A DNA stretch of 64,000 nt. Origin: Penelope pileata. Lineage: Eukaryota > Chordata > Aves > Galliformes > Cracidae. Made by a program: the position numbers and the translations under genes. The notes under the pieces were generated by a model. It was not told the origin of the DNA, did not search any database, and was given only the letters and a program-made list of their open reading frames with translations. This document shows positions 36,891 through 49,800 of the stretch, piece by piece. Positions within the stretch are counted from its first letter, which is position 1, and each line of letters opens with the position of its first letter. The stretch covers positions 496,994 through 560,993 of the forward strand of contig WBMW01005916.1 in assembly GCA_013396635.1 (NCBI GenBank), written 5' to 3'.

Positions 36891-39800
36891 AAGTAGTGTG
36901 TCTAGTGCCATCTTTTTCATTTCCTTGTCATAAATGGGTGATCTATCTCAACTAGTGACTGTTCTAGCATCAGATTAGTGGTGATACCACTGCTTCCAGA
37001 CCTCTTTCCCTCAGCCCTGCAGTCCTAATCTTGTAAGTTGTCACAGCTGCTTTGTTTCCATGGCAAGTGGTGTTTCACAAACTTGCATGCCCAGATTTCA
37101 CAGCAAGTCTGTAGGGAAGGGGCTTATCTGTAGAGAAGCTAAGCTGCCTTCTCCTCTAGCTAATGATGAAGCCTAGGCCTTCCTGTAAGTACCCAGTGTA
37201 AGTATTCCTCTGTCCATCAGTTGTCCAGAGCTACAACTGTGCCAGCACCCACCTCAGGGCTACACACCAGGGTCCAAGAATTCCTCCCTGAGGGGGCTGC
37301 CGAGCATGCCTCGCAGGGCTGGCCCCTCACACCAGGCAGCTCCAGTTGCCACTTATAAAACACCTGAACAACAAGAAATAGTACGGTTTCCACAGCCCAT
37401 AATTTACACTAAAGTGTGGACATCTAAAATGACACTTCTAATAAGGCAACTTCTTGTTCATCTACCACAGAAGTGGCACCAGAAGTTAGGGTTTATATTC
37501 ATCCCATTTTGGCAGTTTCTGGAAGAAACTACACTTGCAGTAGAAAGGCAAGGATAGGCGTGACTGGAAGGCACGGATAATACAGTGTTACTACCCAGAT
37601 TATACAGAGCCTTATTTAAAGAAAATAGAACCATCAAAGAAAAAGCCCCTAATCTTCATTTTACTTCTATGCAACTAGCTCCATTTTCTGAAGGATATCC
37701 AAGAGTGCTCGTCCATGGTACTGCTTCACAGTGCCCAGGGCAGAGACCCTGGCTTTCAGCACCAACTCTCACAAGAGAAAAACTGAGGTGGGGGCACACA
37801 GCGTGAGTTCTGTGATACTGCCACCACTGCAGAGCTTTTCTGAAGCTAATAGGGCCAGGACTCTTATTTTGCCCTGGACTTATGACAGTAAGTATCCACT
37901 GCTTCATGTCCTTAAAGGGCAATTTGGAAGGGAAGGGGGGGGGGGGCAGGAATGCAAAAATCACACATACCTACTGGAACAGTAAATGCTTTCTGTTATA
38001 TGGCAATAAAAGGCAGACAGGACTCAGAAAGGAACTGCTAACTTTCTAGTCAGCTTCAGCCTTTTATTCCAGTACTTGCTATAAAATGTACTTTTGCAGA
38101 TAGCCTGTTTTGGAAAGCTTAAGTGAAATACTGCCCTTGCTTTTGTTTTATTCAGCAAGGGGCAGGCCTGAAGCAGTGAAATGCTTTTGCCCTCTGTAAA
38201 TGTCAGTACAGTAAATATTTTTCACAGGAAGAAGCAGGACACTTTTTAATTTTTTCTATGCAGCAGTATGACTCTTAGAATAAAAATGTCTTCGAAGCTC
38301 AACTTGTAGCTGCCTGCCTTATAAGCACACCGAGGCCAGAAGTTTCAACAGATCCCTTGCGCTTACTGTGAATAAGAGCTGCATTAGCTTTAGCAGTGAC
38401 AGTTTCCCCTCGCCCTCAGGCCAGCTGAGGGAAGAAATGACCCACTTACTTAATTCGCTGAACAGCAGAAGCTGCCGCAAGCTTATTAAAACACTCTCTC
38501 TTGGATAACAATTAGATCAGAAGTAGATACTGTCAGTTGAATCTTTCCCACCTAATAAGCTTAATGCCTACTATTTGATGTCTCTACAAGGCATAAATTG
38601 AATTTCGCTTGTTCTGGCTGTGACGATCTTCACGCGTAACCGAGATCCCTGCTGCTCGTGTCACAGTGAGTAAGAACTGAGGCTTCAGACACCTCCCCAC
38701 TTTCTCATCTACTACCTGACCACTTCCGGCTCACTAATCCTTCATCAGCTCAGATACAACTCTCTGCATCCAGAAGTCCATTAAATCAGTTAACAGAGGA
38801 CCTGAAGTGCTGAGCCTTCCCCACAGCACACTTTACCCCAATCACTTGAGTTGCATCAAAGCACAGAACCCTGCACTTGAACGCTAAACTTGACATGCCA
38901 GCAAAAAGTTTTGCCAAAAATTAAAAGCACTTGCACAAGACAGACTTTATCAGTCTGAGGGAGTAACAAAAATAATTCTCAGGGATTGGATTCCCTCTTC
39001 AACTTCTCTTGCCACAGAAAGAAAATTTGATATTCCTATCTTTATTCTGAGCTTGGCAGTTACATTTTCTCCTATAAATTACACAGCGTTACTCTTTCCC
39101 TCCTGTTATTTACAGTATTACATGTGGTTATTTGAAAAATAAAAATTATATATGTGAAATCAGTGGTACCACAGCAGCCTATGTCTTAATGCCTTCTATA
39201 TAAAGTATGCTCACTTTACACTACATTTTCATTCTGCCCATGGCATCCACTGAAGTTATTGCTTGCCCAGGATGAGCTAAGCCTAGACTCCTCTACACGA
39301 GCCACCAGCTACAGATGTGTAAGTTAGTACTGCTTTTACACAGGACCAGACTTTCAATGGAACTGCAAAAGTCTAACAACTTAACTAGATGTAGTAAGGT
39401 ATCTAAATCTAAACACTAACTTCAGTGTTTTAGTTAGCGGCCCTTTGTTCCAGATGTAACAAACCTGACCAAAGCTCCTTCATCCTGAGTTCATGTCCTT
39501 CACCACCATCAGTAAAAACATCTGTTGCTCACACAGTAATTAATTACATCAGCAGAAAGCAGAATGTTGAAGAGCAAGCTTGCACAAACCCAGAGCACAA
39601 TCTAAGGACTTAAGTGACAGTAATCTTGTTCTTCTGACACTTACTTAGCTGTAGAAACCCTTGGTGAGAGAGACTGCCTCTTATAAGTATGGCTTGTTAC
39701 TCAGATGACAGGCTTCTGAATAACTGATTCCAGATCAACCCAGAGGAACCACACACAAGCAACGCTGAAGAGCTGCACCTAAACAGACCTGCTGAAGTCT

Positions 39801-42694
39801 CTACCTGAAAGCCTGTCTGTATTTACATCTAGCAGCTAAATGTTTAAAAGTGTTAACCTATCCATACATGGAAAGGTTAACAAAGAGCTTCCCTGTTTGA
39901 AGCCCTTAAGTACCATTTCCATTTCAGTTACAATGCATCTTCATGCAGATTGAGATTCTCACAGCACTTAAGGACTGCTGCATGTCCTGGGGCAGCTGGT
40001 ACCTGCCTGTCACTCACTGCGTGGCCAGGGGAGAGAGCCAAAGGACCATCACCAGCTGTAGCACCAGCAGTAACTGAGGCATCTTGGAGCACGGCTGTGG
40101 ACTATTTATCCTGCAAGCAGCGGAGATACAGATCTGAATGCCTTCAGTCCTTCCATTCCTGCCATTCCATGATGAAATCCTGGATCTAACTTAAGACAAG
40201 GAGGTCATCAGCTGGAGATCCTTATCTATTTCCAGGAAGATATTTTGCCCTCACTTGACTTCCAGTGTACCTAAATTAGGTGTGGGGAAGGTCTTAACTA
40301 CAAATGCTCTGGTGATATAATTTCATGCTGTGAGATACAGCATCTCTCTTTCACACATGATCAAGTAACAGGCATTTAGAAAAGGACTTCTTACAAAAGA
40401 CTTACAAATGTGGGTTTAAGAACGCTACTGTTTTTGTTGTCTCCAGTCTATTCTACCACCACAGTACACATCATTGCCTGCCTGCCTCTTTTCACCCTGC
40501 TCCATTTCCCTTTAGCCTGCAGAGTTGCCTCACAAAGTTTAAGATGAGTGTTCCCATTGCCCAGCTTTCCCCACTTTGTGTTCTGGCCTACCTCTTCCTC
40601 GGCAGCATAAATCCTCTTCCTTCTCATACATTTCTTCCTGTGAAAGTCTTTGTCCTCTGTTCCAAGGCTCAGAAACACAGTTCATCTGTAAGAACCTTTG
40701 CTTCTTTGGGTTAACTGCTGGTGGAAGGGATTGCTGCCTTCTACACCAAACTTGTTTTCCTGCTTCAGTTTGTTCATCCATTTGTTCTTAAACTCTGCCT
40801 CCCTGCTTAAAGCACGAAAAAAAATCCCTTCTTCAGAAGACTTTTAGAGTTCCCCACGCTGGTCTGGCCACATTAAGCTGTTCCCACATTTCTCACCATT
40901 AGAAGGGAAGAATGGGGATTACTGCTAGGAGGGCTCTGCAGGTAGCTTGTTTTTCAGCATTAGAAGTTAAAAAAAAATAAAATAGTGCAACTGCTTAATA
41001 CTGGCCTCTTTTATCATTACTGAAGACCTCAGTTCCAGATTTGTTAAAACTGCTCCTCCAGGCATTAAGTAAATAAATGATCATTTAGACTTTGAGATTT
41101 ACTGAGCCCTTGCTGCGCAGACTCTCTGGAGCATCTCATTAAGAACTGGGGGTTCCTCTTGGGCACCTGGACACCCGCATGCTGATGTGCTGCTTCCATA
41201 GCAACTGCTGTAGTACCATTTGCAGATCCCCATGAAAACAGGGTGAGCTACCACGCACCTGTTTTAAGCCACGCTCTTGTACATGGGCCGTAATTGTGGC
41301 TTAATTCTGGTACTGTGTTCTGCCCTGAGCTTTACCCTGCAGTAACATATCACGGCACCACAGCTTAAGGGCAACTATAAATGGAAATTCTATTTAAAGA
41401 CTTACTTCATTCAGAAAAATAAAAAGTTACCTAAAATCATTTACTTGTGTAGAAGCCAAAACGTTAACAGTTGGAGATGTCAATGACAACAGCATCAACA
41501 GGAGCGGTAGTGCAACTCATTTCTCTGTTTTCCATTTCTACCTAGGAGTACTTTCTATTGCCTCTATAAGATCATCAGAGAGACGAGTACACTTGAGCAG
41601 CTGAGTCTGCTCACTTCCACCTTTTTAATTTGTGGTGCAGCCTTAGGAAATCAAGGACTTGCTGGAGGAACAGTAAGTAGTTCACAGAGCTCTAAAGAAA
41701 TCGATTCTCAGAGTCATTTAAACGAACACTGATTTCTTTACATTAAAGTAAATGGGAGTGCACATAAAGTTACCAGCTGGAGGGCAGCACCTTGTTAAGC
41801 CACTCAAGATATTCCACAAGTACTCCTGTCATTAGCCACAACGGAAGAACACTGAACATGCAGGCCATCCTAAATACGCTTAGAGACCTCGACCTCTGTC
41901 AGAAGTTACCTCAGCAACTACTGCAAGCTCCTCAGATACTTCAGTGAAAAATATTTCAGTCTACTGTGTGAGAGCTGGCCAGCCATTCAGAGTACTGGAC
42001 AGTTCCAAATTTCCACACTCCATCAGCTATCTCAGGCTGAATGCCTGTAATATTTCAAATGAGCAGAAAAGGAGTTTAACAGTTGAAAGGAAAAAATTAA
42101 AAATAAAAAGCAGACGAAACCATTAAATTTCATTTCTATATTTCAGTAAAACCTACTTGAATACACTTTGAAACAAGAGTACAACAAAATAGAATATACT
42201 TCAAATGTTATATACTTCAAACTATTATAGTTCATTTTGAACATAGGTACTTCCCTCTTAACTTCCAACTAAAAAAAAATTTACAGGTTTATAACTACCT
42301 GACAAAAGCTCATGCTGGGTGTGACCTTTCAAGTGACAGAGTAGAGCTGAAACTGAAATGTATGCACAGATGTCAAGGCTAAGTGAGAGACACAGGCATG
42401 TTACAGCAAAAGGCCAAAAGCCTGCTGCTATTTTGTCCACAATTAAGAAATTTAGACAGACTTTAACTACCATACAAAATATGTTACACGTAATTCTATA
42501 ACAATACTGTGCTAGGTACAAGATTTTTAAAAAATTTGTTTTAATAAAAAAGCTTTACACAAACAAGCCATTAGCTTATTTCAAGAAAGATAACTGAAAA
42601 TCAGTCTAAGGCTTTCATTTTAAATCTGCTTAAGCTATGACACAAAAATCCCTCTAGGTCTCTGTCTTCTTTTAGAAGCTCTTTGATCTTCTCT
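36891..42694. other. Convergent intergenic spacer between NOCT and ELF2
   Basis: About 5.8 kb between the two 3' ends. There is a 12-G run at 37935-37946. No transposon or RNA gene is recognised. The stretch 38380-38640 is mixed-composition, non-repetitive DNA. The longest open frames are under 110 codons and match nothing. Confidence 0.7.
37935..37946. repeat. Poly-G run
   Basis: Twelve consecutive G. Length may vary or be misassembled. Confidence 0.9.
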
Positions 42695-42700
42695 TTTATT
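42695..42700 (-). terminator. ELF2: Candidate ELF2 poly(A) signal AATAAA
   Basis: TTTATT on the plus strand reads AATAAA on the minus strand, about 500 bases after the stop codon. The downstream context is not strongly GT-rich, so the variant ATTAAA about 155 bases farther on may be used instead or as well. Confidence 0.45.
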
Positions 42701-43203
42701 TCACATTCTACAATACCTAGTAGCAGAGTTTTTCACTTAGCACCAGTTGAGTACTGCGGGCACACAGTAGTGATTGCTGGTATGCATATATAATTCATCA
42801 AATTTGCCATTTTTAAAAACGAGACTTTCCTCTCCCCCTGAAAACTAAAAGCCAAGGCAAACCTCTCACACAGTTCATTTTTAGTGTTCCAGGTCTTAGT
42901 GTAACGTGACAGCGTAGTGAACTGTTTGGTCCCTTTTCAGTCTCTCTCTCATTCCTTCTCCATAGGTTCAGCTGTTTCCTGACTGGAAGAGGCCATTTCT
43001 GTCAGCATAGCAATGTGGTTCAATTCCCTCTGAAACACGGGAAAATAATTTTTTTTCCAGTAAGTCTTCAACGTACGCATGGCTTTTAACATTTCCAAAC
43101 TCTCCTTTCCAATGTGGTGATTGTGTCCACTTCCCTCCCCAGTTATGTCAGTATAATCAAAACAGTAACAGTCTACAAGTCCTCACTAGAAGCAACCTGT
43201 TCT
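42695..43203 (-). other. ELF2: ELF2 3' untranslated region (minimum extent)
   Basis: AT-rich sequence follows the ELF2 stop on the minus strand. The end is set at the first AATAAA hexamer on that strand. A longer form ending near the ATTAAA at about 42539-42544 is possible. No open frame or repeat is recognised. Confidence 0.55.
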
Positions 43204-43831
43204 TCATTTCTCACACGTTATGATTCCTTCTGTTTTCATTGTTACGGGAAGCGCAATAGCTGAGGGCGTACTAACTACTACGACGTGGGTTACAGTCTTG
43301 CTTCCATCTGCTGGCTTCTCTTCTTGTACGAGCTGCAACGTTTTCACTTCACGTTCCTGCGTTAAAGCCGCTGTGTCTGATTTAACTTCCGGACTTTTTA
43401 TAACTGCGCTAATAACCCTGGGAGAAGTCTGGCCAGATGCCTGCTGAGCAGGCACCGATAGTCTCATTACTGGTGTCCCATGAGCTATAGACACTGGGGT
43501 TAGTGCTCTGACAGCCAACGGGGTTCCAACGATGTTGATGCTTCCCGACCCAGTCAGGCCCGGTTTTGTTTGTACCTGACACTGTGTAAGCTGCGTGGCG
43601 GGGATCGTAATGATTTTGGCAGGCTGCATCGTGATTTTGTCTCCGTTTTCAGCAGAGGTTGGCATCACAGTAGGGATTGTCTGGATAACTACCTTTGGAG
43701 TTGTTGCCGTTGTCGGACTTGTGTTGGTAAGTAATGGCGACCCTGCATTTACTGACTGTACTGCCACAGTAGAAATTTTCTGTCCCAGAGAGGTCATTAC
43801 AACAGGCACTTGCATTGCCACACGTACAGTC
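43204..43831 (-). CDS. ELF2: ELF2 last coding exon, C-terminal region
   Basis: Acceptor TATTTTGCAG is followed by G, completing Arg, then ACT GTA CGT GTG GCA ATG. The 208 encoded residues are rich in Val, Thr, Ser, Pro and Ile, with few charges (MQVPVVMTSLGQKISTV, ATTPKVVIQTIPTVMP, GSINIVGTPLAVRALTPVS, THVVVVSTPSAIALPVTM). They end at the TGA at 43204-43206. This composition is typical of the ELF-subfamily activation region and it aligns throughout with the mammalian protein as I remember it. Confidence 0.95.
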
Positions 43832-46800
43832 CTGCAAAATACAAATGTGTGTATTTAAACTGAAACATAGGATACCATAAGAGCTGAAAACAGGGATACA
43901 CAAATTCCAAATTTGTACATTTTTAATTGGTTCTTTAGGAAACTAAACAAACCCAAAAAAAAACCCCACAACCTTTTGTGTATCTAGTAACAGGAGTTTG
44001 AAAATTTAGCAGCATTCATCTCTCTTCACCTCCCCCTACATAATTTTAAAATACGCTTGAGGGCAAACACACTGACACGCAGCAGTCATCTCGTAAACGA
44101 GACTTTCACAGTATTCTATTGCACTACGTTGCTGCTAGCAAATCAGAAAAGACTTCCAGCATGTAACGTCTAAAACTGAAAGACAGTATCCCACTCAAAA
44201 CACTGCTTGTAGCTGGTGAATGACAAGCCCAAACCGCACCAATACAAACCTGGGAGCTGTTGTTGCTGGGACAGTAGTGGTGGTAGTTGAGGGACGAGAT
44301 GACGACGTATCATGTGGTGGTGAGGCAATATTCACAACTCTGGTGACTGCTTTTTCTGTTCTGGTACAGCTTAACTGAGACGAGTTTTTTCCTCCACGTG
44401 CAGAGGTCGCCGCTTTCAATAGGTTTTCTGCAGATAAAGACACTCTCTCCAATGACTTTTCATCTGGAGGCATTGACAAATCTTCACTGCAGGATTCGCT
44501 TTTGTCATCATCTATGACAACTATATTTTTTGGCATCTCCTTAAACTGATAAACAAGCCTCTGCCCTTCAACTTTTGCAAGGATTCCTCTTTGATAGTAG
44601 TATCTGCAAGAGAAAATCAATTAATATGATTAATAATTAATTAATACAATTAATTATTATACAATAATATAATACAATTAACTGACACAGTGACAGATTT
44701 TGAAGAAAAGCTCATTCTGCGCTAGCAAGAAAATCTGAAATAACCACAGCAATATCTAAAACGTAAGAAGGCATGGAAAGAAGCTGGCAGACCATACCAG
44801 CATAGTACCTGAAGTATCTAGCTTAAAAAAATAAAAAAATAAAATAAAAATCTGACCTTTTAAAAACAAACTTCAGAATGTTAATTGCAAGTTAACTGAT
44901 AACATGAAAATCAATAGGAACGGTAAGACTGCTGCTTTTTAAACAGCAGTCAGCAAGAGGGCTGAAGTTTTTAAAATTTCAGAATGTGTATTATTTCTAC
45001 AGAGTTAGATTTAGACTTCAAGATTTTAAGAGTCAGTTATAAAATTATAGTAGGAAACTTAAGCATACAAAAGATTTTACCTCAGAGCTCTTCCCATAGT
45101 CTCATAGTTCATGTCAGGTTTGTTTTTGTGTTTTCCCCATAGTTTGGAGACAGCTTTTGAGTCCACAAGCTTAAAGATTCCCTTTTCTCGCTGGGTCCAC
45201 TTAATATATCGAGGACAAGTATTTTTGTCTTGGAGAAGGTCCAGAAGAAACTCCCATAAGTATGTTGTATTTCCTATAATCAGCAAGCATTTGAACATTA
45301 GAAATCCACTTTCAAGGATAAGAGAAAATTCTCCATATATAGGTAACTCCAAATGACCTAAGTTACAGGCAAAGGCTACAGAGGATGGAATGTGATAACC
45401 TGCAAGCGTTCATTCATTCAGTTTAGGAAAGCTTCCATAAATATTTACATTCTGAAAGGAGCTAATCCTGGTGATCTGTTGTATAGCACAGGAGCCTCTT
45501 CAATTCACTGCCCATTCTCAGTTCTTGAAAAGTAAAAAGAAGCGTGAGGAGGGTGTTCCAAGTTACTTCAACATACAGCTGCTCCGCAGAGACAGGAACA
45601 GAGCTCAGAATTTTCTTCTTGTACGTTCTTAAGCAAGGAATGGAAATGCCAGTGCATTTTATGATGCTGAAGGACATGATGAAATAAACAAATTTTTAAA
45701 AGCATACAACCTTCAATAACAAACCATCTCAAACTGTGATAAGGCTATAACCTCCTGTCCAGAATCTTCCTCCTCACTGATGGGACATCAGCACCAAAGG
45801 GACTCTTAAACCTATTGCTGACAGCCCCATGTTCTGACCCAGATGTGTCTTGCAGAGCAACCAAGGGTCCGCTAAGTGCAATGCCAGTCCAACTACTCCC
45901 TGCAAGAATTTGTATGGCAGAAATGCCATGTACCTTTCTGTAACTGGGGGAGGGGGAAGGGGAGCTTTCGGAGCAAAGAAAACCAACGGCAGAAGAATTA
46001 AATATACTCCTCAGGTATTTTAGGGGTGTACATTTTCCACTGGAGGTGCCCCAAGATAACGTTTACAACAATGACTTATCAGGATGGCAAAAAAGACAAC
46101 ACGAAGGGTTGCCTGGACTCTGACTGTACCCTTTGCATCTAGGAAAAGGGGAAGAAAAGCAGAAGGAAAAAACAGATCACTTTCCTATTAGTGTAGCTGG
46201 AGAAGACTGCTAAAGCAACCCCAGAAGGGAAAACCAACAAATCCTGTAGAGGTCTGCAAGAGATTCCTTGCAGAAATAAAAGTGGGCTTCAAGAGAAATC
46301 ATTCCTGAAAGTGCCAATTTTCTTTCTGGTGAAACAGTGCTGCTGACTTCGCAGTTTTTCCTTTTTTCCTCAAACTCTTAATGACCTGAATAATGTTTTT
46401 CCAGAGGAGGGCTGTGGAATAGCTATACTACTCAGAAGCCATCTACTGTGCCAGTAAGTTCCAGCAATACTACAGCCATGCTGCTCTGCCAACTACGGGC
46501 TGCTATGCATTTAACACAAAAGCTAATTTTAGAAATGTTTAGTAGAATTTTGAACCATTTGTAAATCCTCTCTCCTTAGAACCATCCTTTCCTAATACAA
46601 TGAATCAAAGCCTACAGAATCCTGAGGAAGAGAAAGACATGGCTGTAAAATATACTATCTGAGCAGGTTTACATTTGTGCATCCAAACTCCAGCCTGGTA
46701 GATGTAAACATGTATTGCATCTTGCTAGGGAGACAGAAGCCTTCTTCAACAGCATGCAGTTCTCCTCTCCACTCCTCAGAGGTCTCAAGCTCACCAACGC

Positions 46801-49800
46801 TGTAAGCAGGCCCTGAGCCCGACACAACTATCACCTATCTGGACTTCAATGCAGAGCAATTTTGCATAGCGAAATAAATTTTTGTGGCTAGCTGCTTATT
46901 ACAACCGTCTGTTACTGAAGAGTGTTAGCTGTAGTCTCAAAATAGAAGGACTAATGGCCAGAAAGCATGTGAATGATACAAGGCATCATGTGTATCAACA
47001 AACTGTCACATTCGTACCAGCACCTATGTGGAGAGACTGAAGGCCAGCTTTGCTCCCTCCAACTGAAGGAAAAACCTCCTGCAACTTGATGCTATCTGCC
47101 TACACTTTAGAAAGAGCACTTAAGGAAAAATAAAATAAGGAAAGAGAAATTAGACGTGAACTGACAATCCTCTATGTAAGGACAAATAATAGCACTTCTA
47201 TCCCAACCAAAAAAAAAGTCTTCAGTTCCTCTTGTACAATAAACTCAAGGGGGCAACTAAATCATATTTACAGCTGCTGCACTTTGCACCAGAAAGCATC
47301 AGGAATGCACACAGGAAGCAGTACCTACATGGACAACAAGCAATCCCCTTTCCAACTGGGCACAACCAGCTGCCCTCCTCCCCCATGACTTAACTCTGCT
47401 GACAGCACTCAGCTCTAGGAATTATTCCTGTTTTTCCAAAAGGATGTTACATGTAAAATAGCCTGCATTTGCAAGTAGTTTTTTGAAATAAAATTGGAAA
47501 ACAAAAAAAAAAAAAAAGAAATCCAGTAACAAAATATTTTGTAGGACATAAAGCTAACCTCTTCTAAGAAAAAAAAAATGTATTTTATGCCAGGTGTAGT
47601 GTAAAACATGGAATGAGATATGTTTGTTGTTCTCACAAGATAAGCACATCCTTACAAGGGTCCGCAGAAATTGGAAGAAAAAAAAAAAAAGAGGAATAAC
47701 ATCTCTCACTCTATAAAACAAACAGCTAGAGAGAAAAACCACCAGCAGAGACAAAAACTGGAAGGGAGAGAAACAGGGGCCTCCTTTCTCTAAGTCAGTT
47801 GTGCAGCAGACTAGGAACTAGGGAAGTTCTTTAGACAATAGAAAGCTCTCACAGCAAAATCAGAATTGCAAAGAAGGCTAAGAAGACTCTACGAACGTTC
47901 AAAAAAATATCTAACAAGAAGTACTTTTAAGTACAGCAAATGTAAAGATCTGCTACAGCCAAAACCAAAGGTAGTAACAGTGGCCAATGCCAAGAAATTT
48001 AATTACTTTCTGTACTTGTTTTCCACGAGGTAGCATCCACTCTTCCTTAGCCTGCTCACAACATGATGACCCAGGAGCTGTACCCAGATAAGGAATTATA
48101 TAAATAGCAGAGATCCTGCCTTCAAACAAGTCCCGAAATAACAGCTCCCCTGCTGACAACTGCATGGTATGTCAGCCTGGGCGCTGCTACTTAGAGTCAC
48201 TAAGACTTTGTTTCTCCTCGCTGTAGCAAAATTCCCCACCAACTTTCAGCAGCAAACTGGGAACAAGATCCATGTTCTTCACCTGCAGATGGGGTAAGAG
48301 CTGATACACTGTACTGCAATTCAACAGTAACCTGTGAGTGCCTGATCTCTGGGTGAAAAGCTGAAAGTTGGGGATGCAGAAAGTACTCTTCAACAAGAAA
48401 CACAATGAAAATAATGACTCTTCTGCACAAAACCTCTCACTCAACCAGCAGAGAAATGTATCACTGTTTGTTTTTCCTCTTAAGCCAATTTGAATCTATT
48501 AGTCAAGCAACATATTCCCACTGAAGTTTGTGAATCAATTAAGAAAACATGTTTCCATCACCATTACAAATGCCCATAAGCTGCTTCTACTTGAGAACAA
48601 GCCTTTCAGTGGTAGCTTAACAAATTATGCACCTAGCAACAAGCCAGCACACACCACAAAAGACAGCATGAGGCAAAAAATGCAAAGCAAATGAAAATTT
48701 ACAGGTCTGTTAACAGCAGAATGCATTACAGGGCACTTAGAGAGCAGTTATGCACATCCTTGTGCTACCTCTTGCATAAACAAATGCAAAGACATAGAAT
48801 AAAGTTAAAACCAAATGAAGTCAGTGCAAATTCATCCACCAAAGTTTTCAAGATCTACATTTTACCTATGACATATACAATACATACAAACTGCATAAGC
48901 TTAAAGACTTAGCAATGTAAAAATATACCTTTGCCTTCTCTAGGTTTCTTCTTTATGCCCAGATCTGGAGACCCATCTCCAATAGTTGATTGCTGAGTCT
49001 TTGGTTTACGGCCAGCTGCACATAAAACACGCAGGGGGGAAAAAAGGTATTAATTATATGCAGACTAGAAGTATTTTATAGTTTGACTTCGCTGAAAGAA
49101 GTTCATGCCTTTTTTTTAAATGCTCTTTCCTTGCTACAGGTATGGAGAAATTTCTATTCTTAGATTACTGCTACTGCACATTCAATTTAATGCATCATTT
49201 GTTTGCTTACTTCATAGGCAGATTTAATCTCTTTTCAGATGAGCTAATGGCAGGCGAGGTACACACCACACATACAAAGTAAATCCAACGTATTTACTCG
49301 CATTCCTTCAGCCCAGTGCCTGTTTTACTCTGAAACCTACTGTTCTTCCATCTGCTTTGTTTTCGATATTCTAGCACGTGTGCTGATCAAAGCATCAGTT
49401 TTCCTACAAAATTTTACAACTGAAGCCCTAAATGCTCACTTCCACTCTGTGCCTGCCCACCACAAGCTACAGACAAGCTGCTGCTCAGCGTGCAGCCCCT
49501 GGGACACAAGGCTCAGGGTGGTGCTGGTGGCTGACCTGCCCCGCAGCCCCCAGCCGCCGGCCCATGGGGCTGCCCCGCGCTGCTCCCACTACAGTCCACG
49601 GCTGCCAGGCAGCTCAGCAGCTCAGCAGGGGACTTTGAAACAGGCTGGGAGCTGCCTCTGTCCCTGTGCCAGGGAAATCCTCTCCCAGTGAGGCCTGTGG
49701 CTACCTCATCCTTTTACACTCGGGTGACCTCTCCACTCAAGGTAAACAGGCCCAAGCAGGGAAGAGGATCACACCCCAGGGCAGCAGACTGTCAACAGCC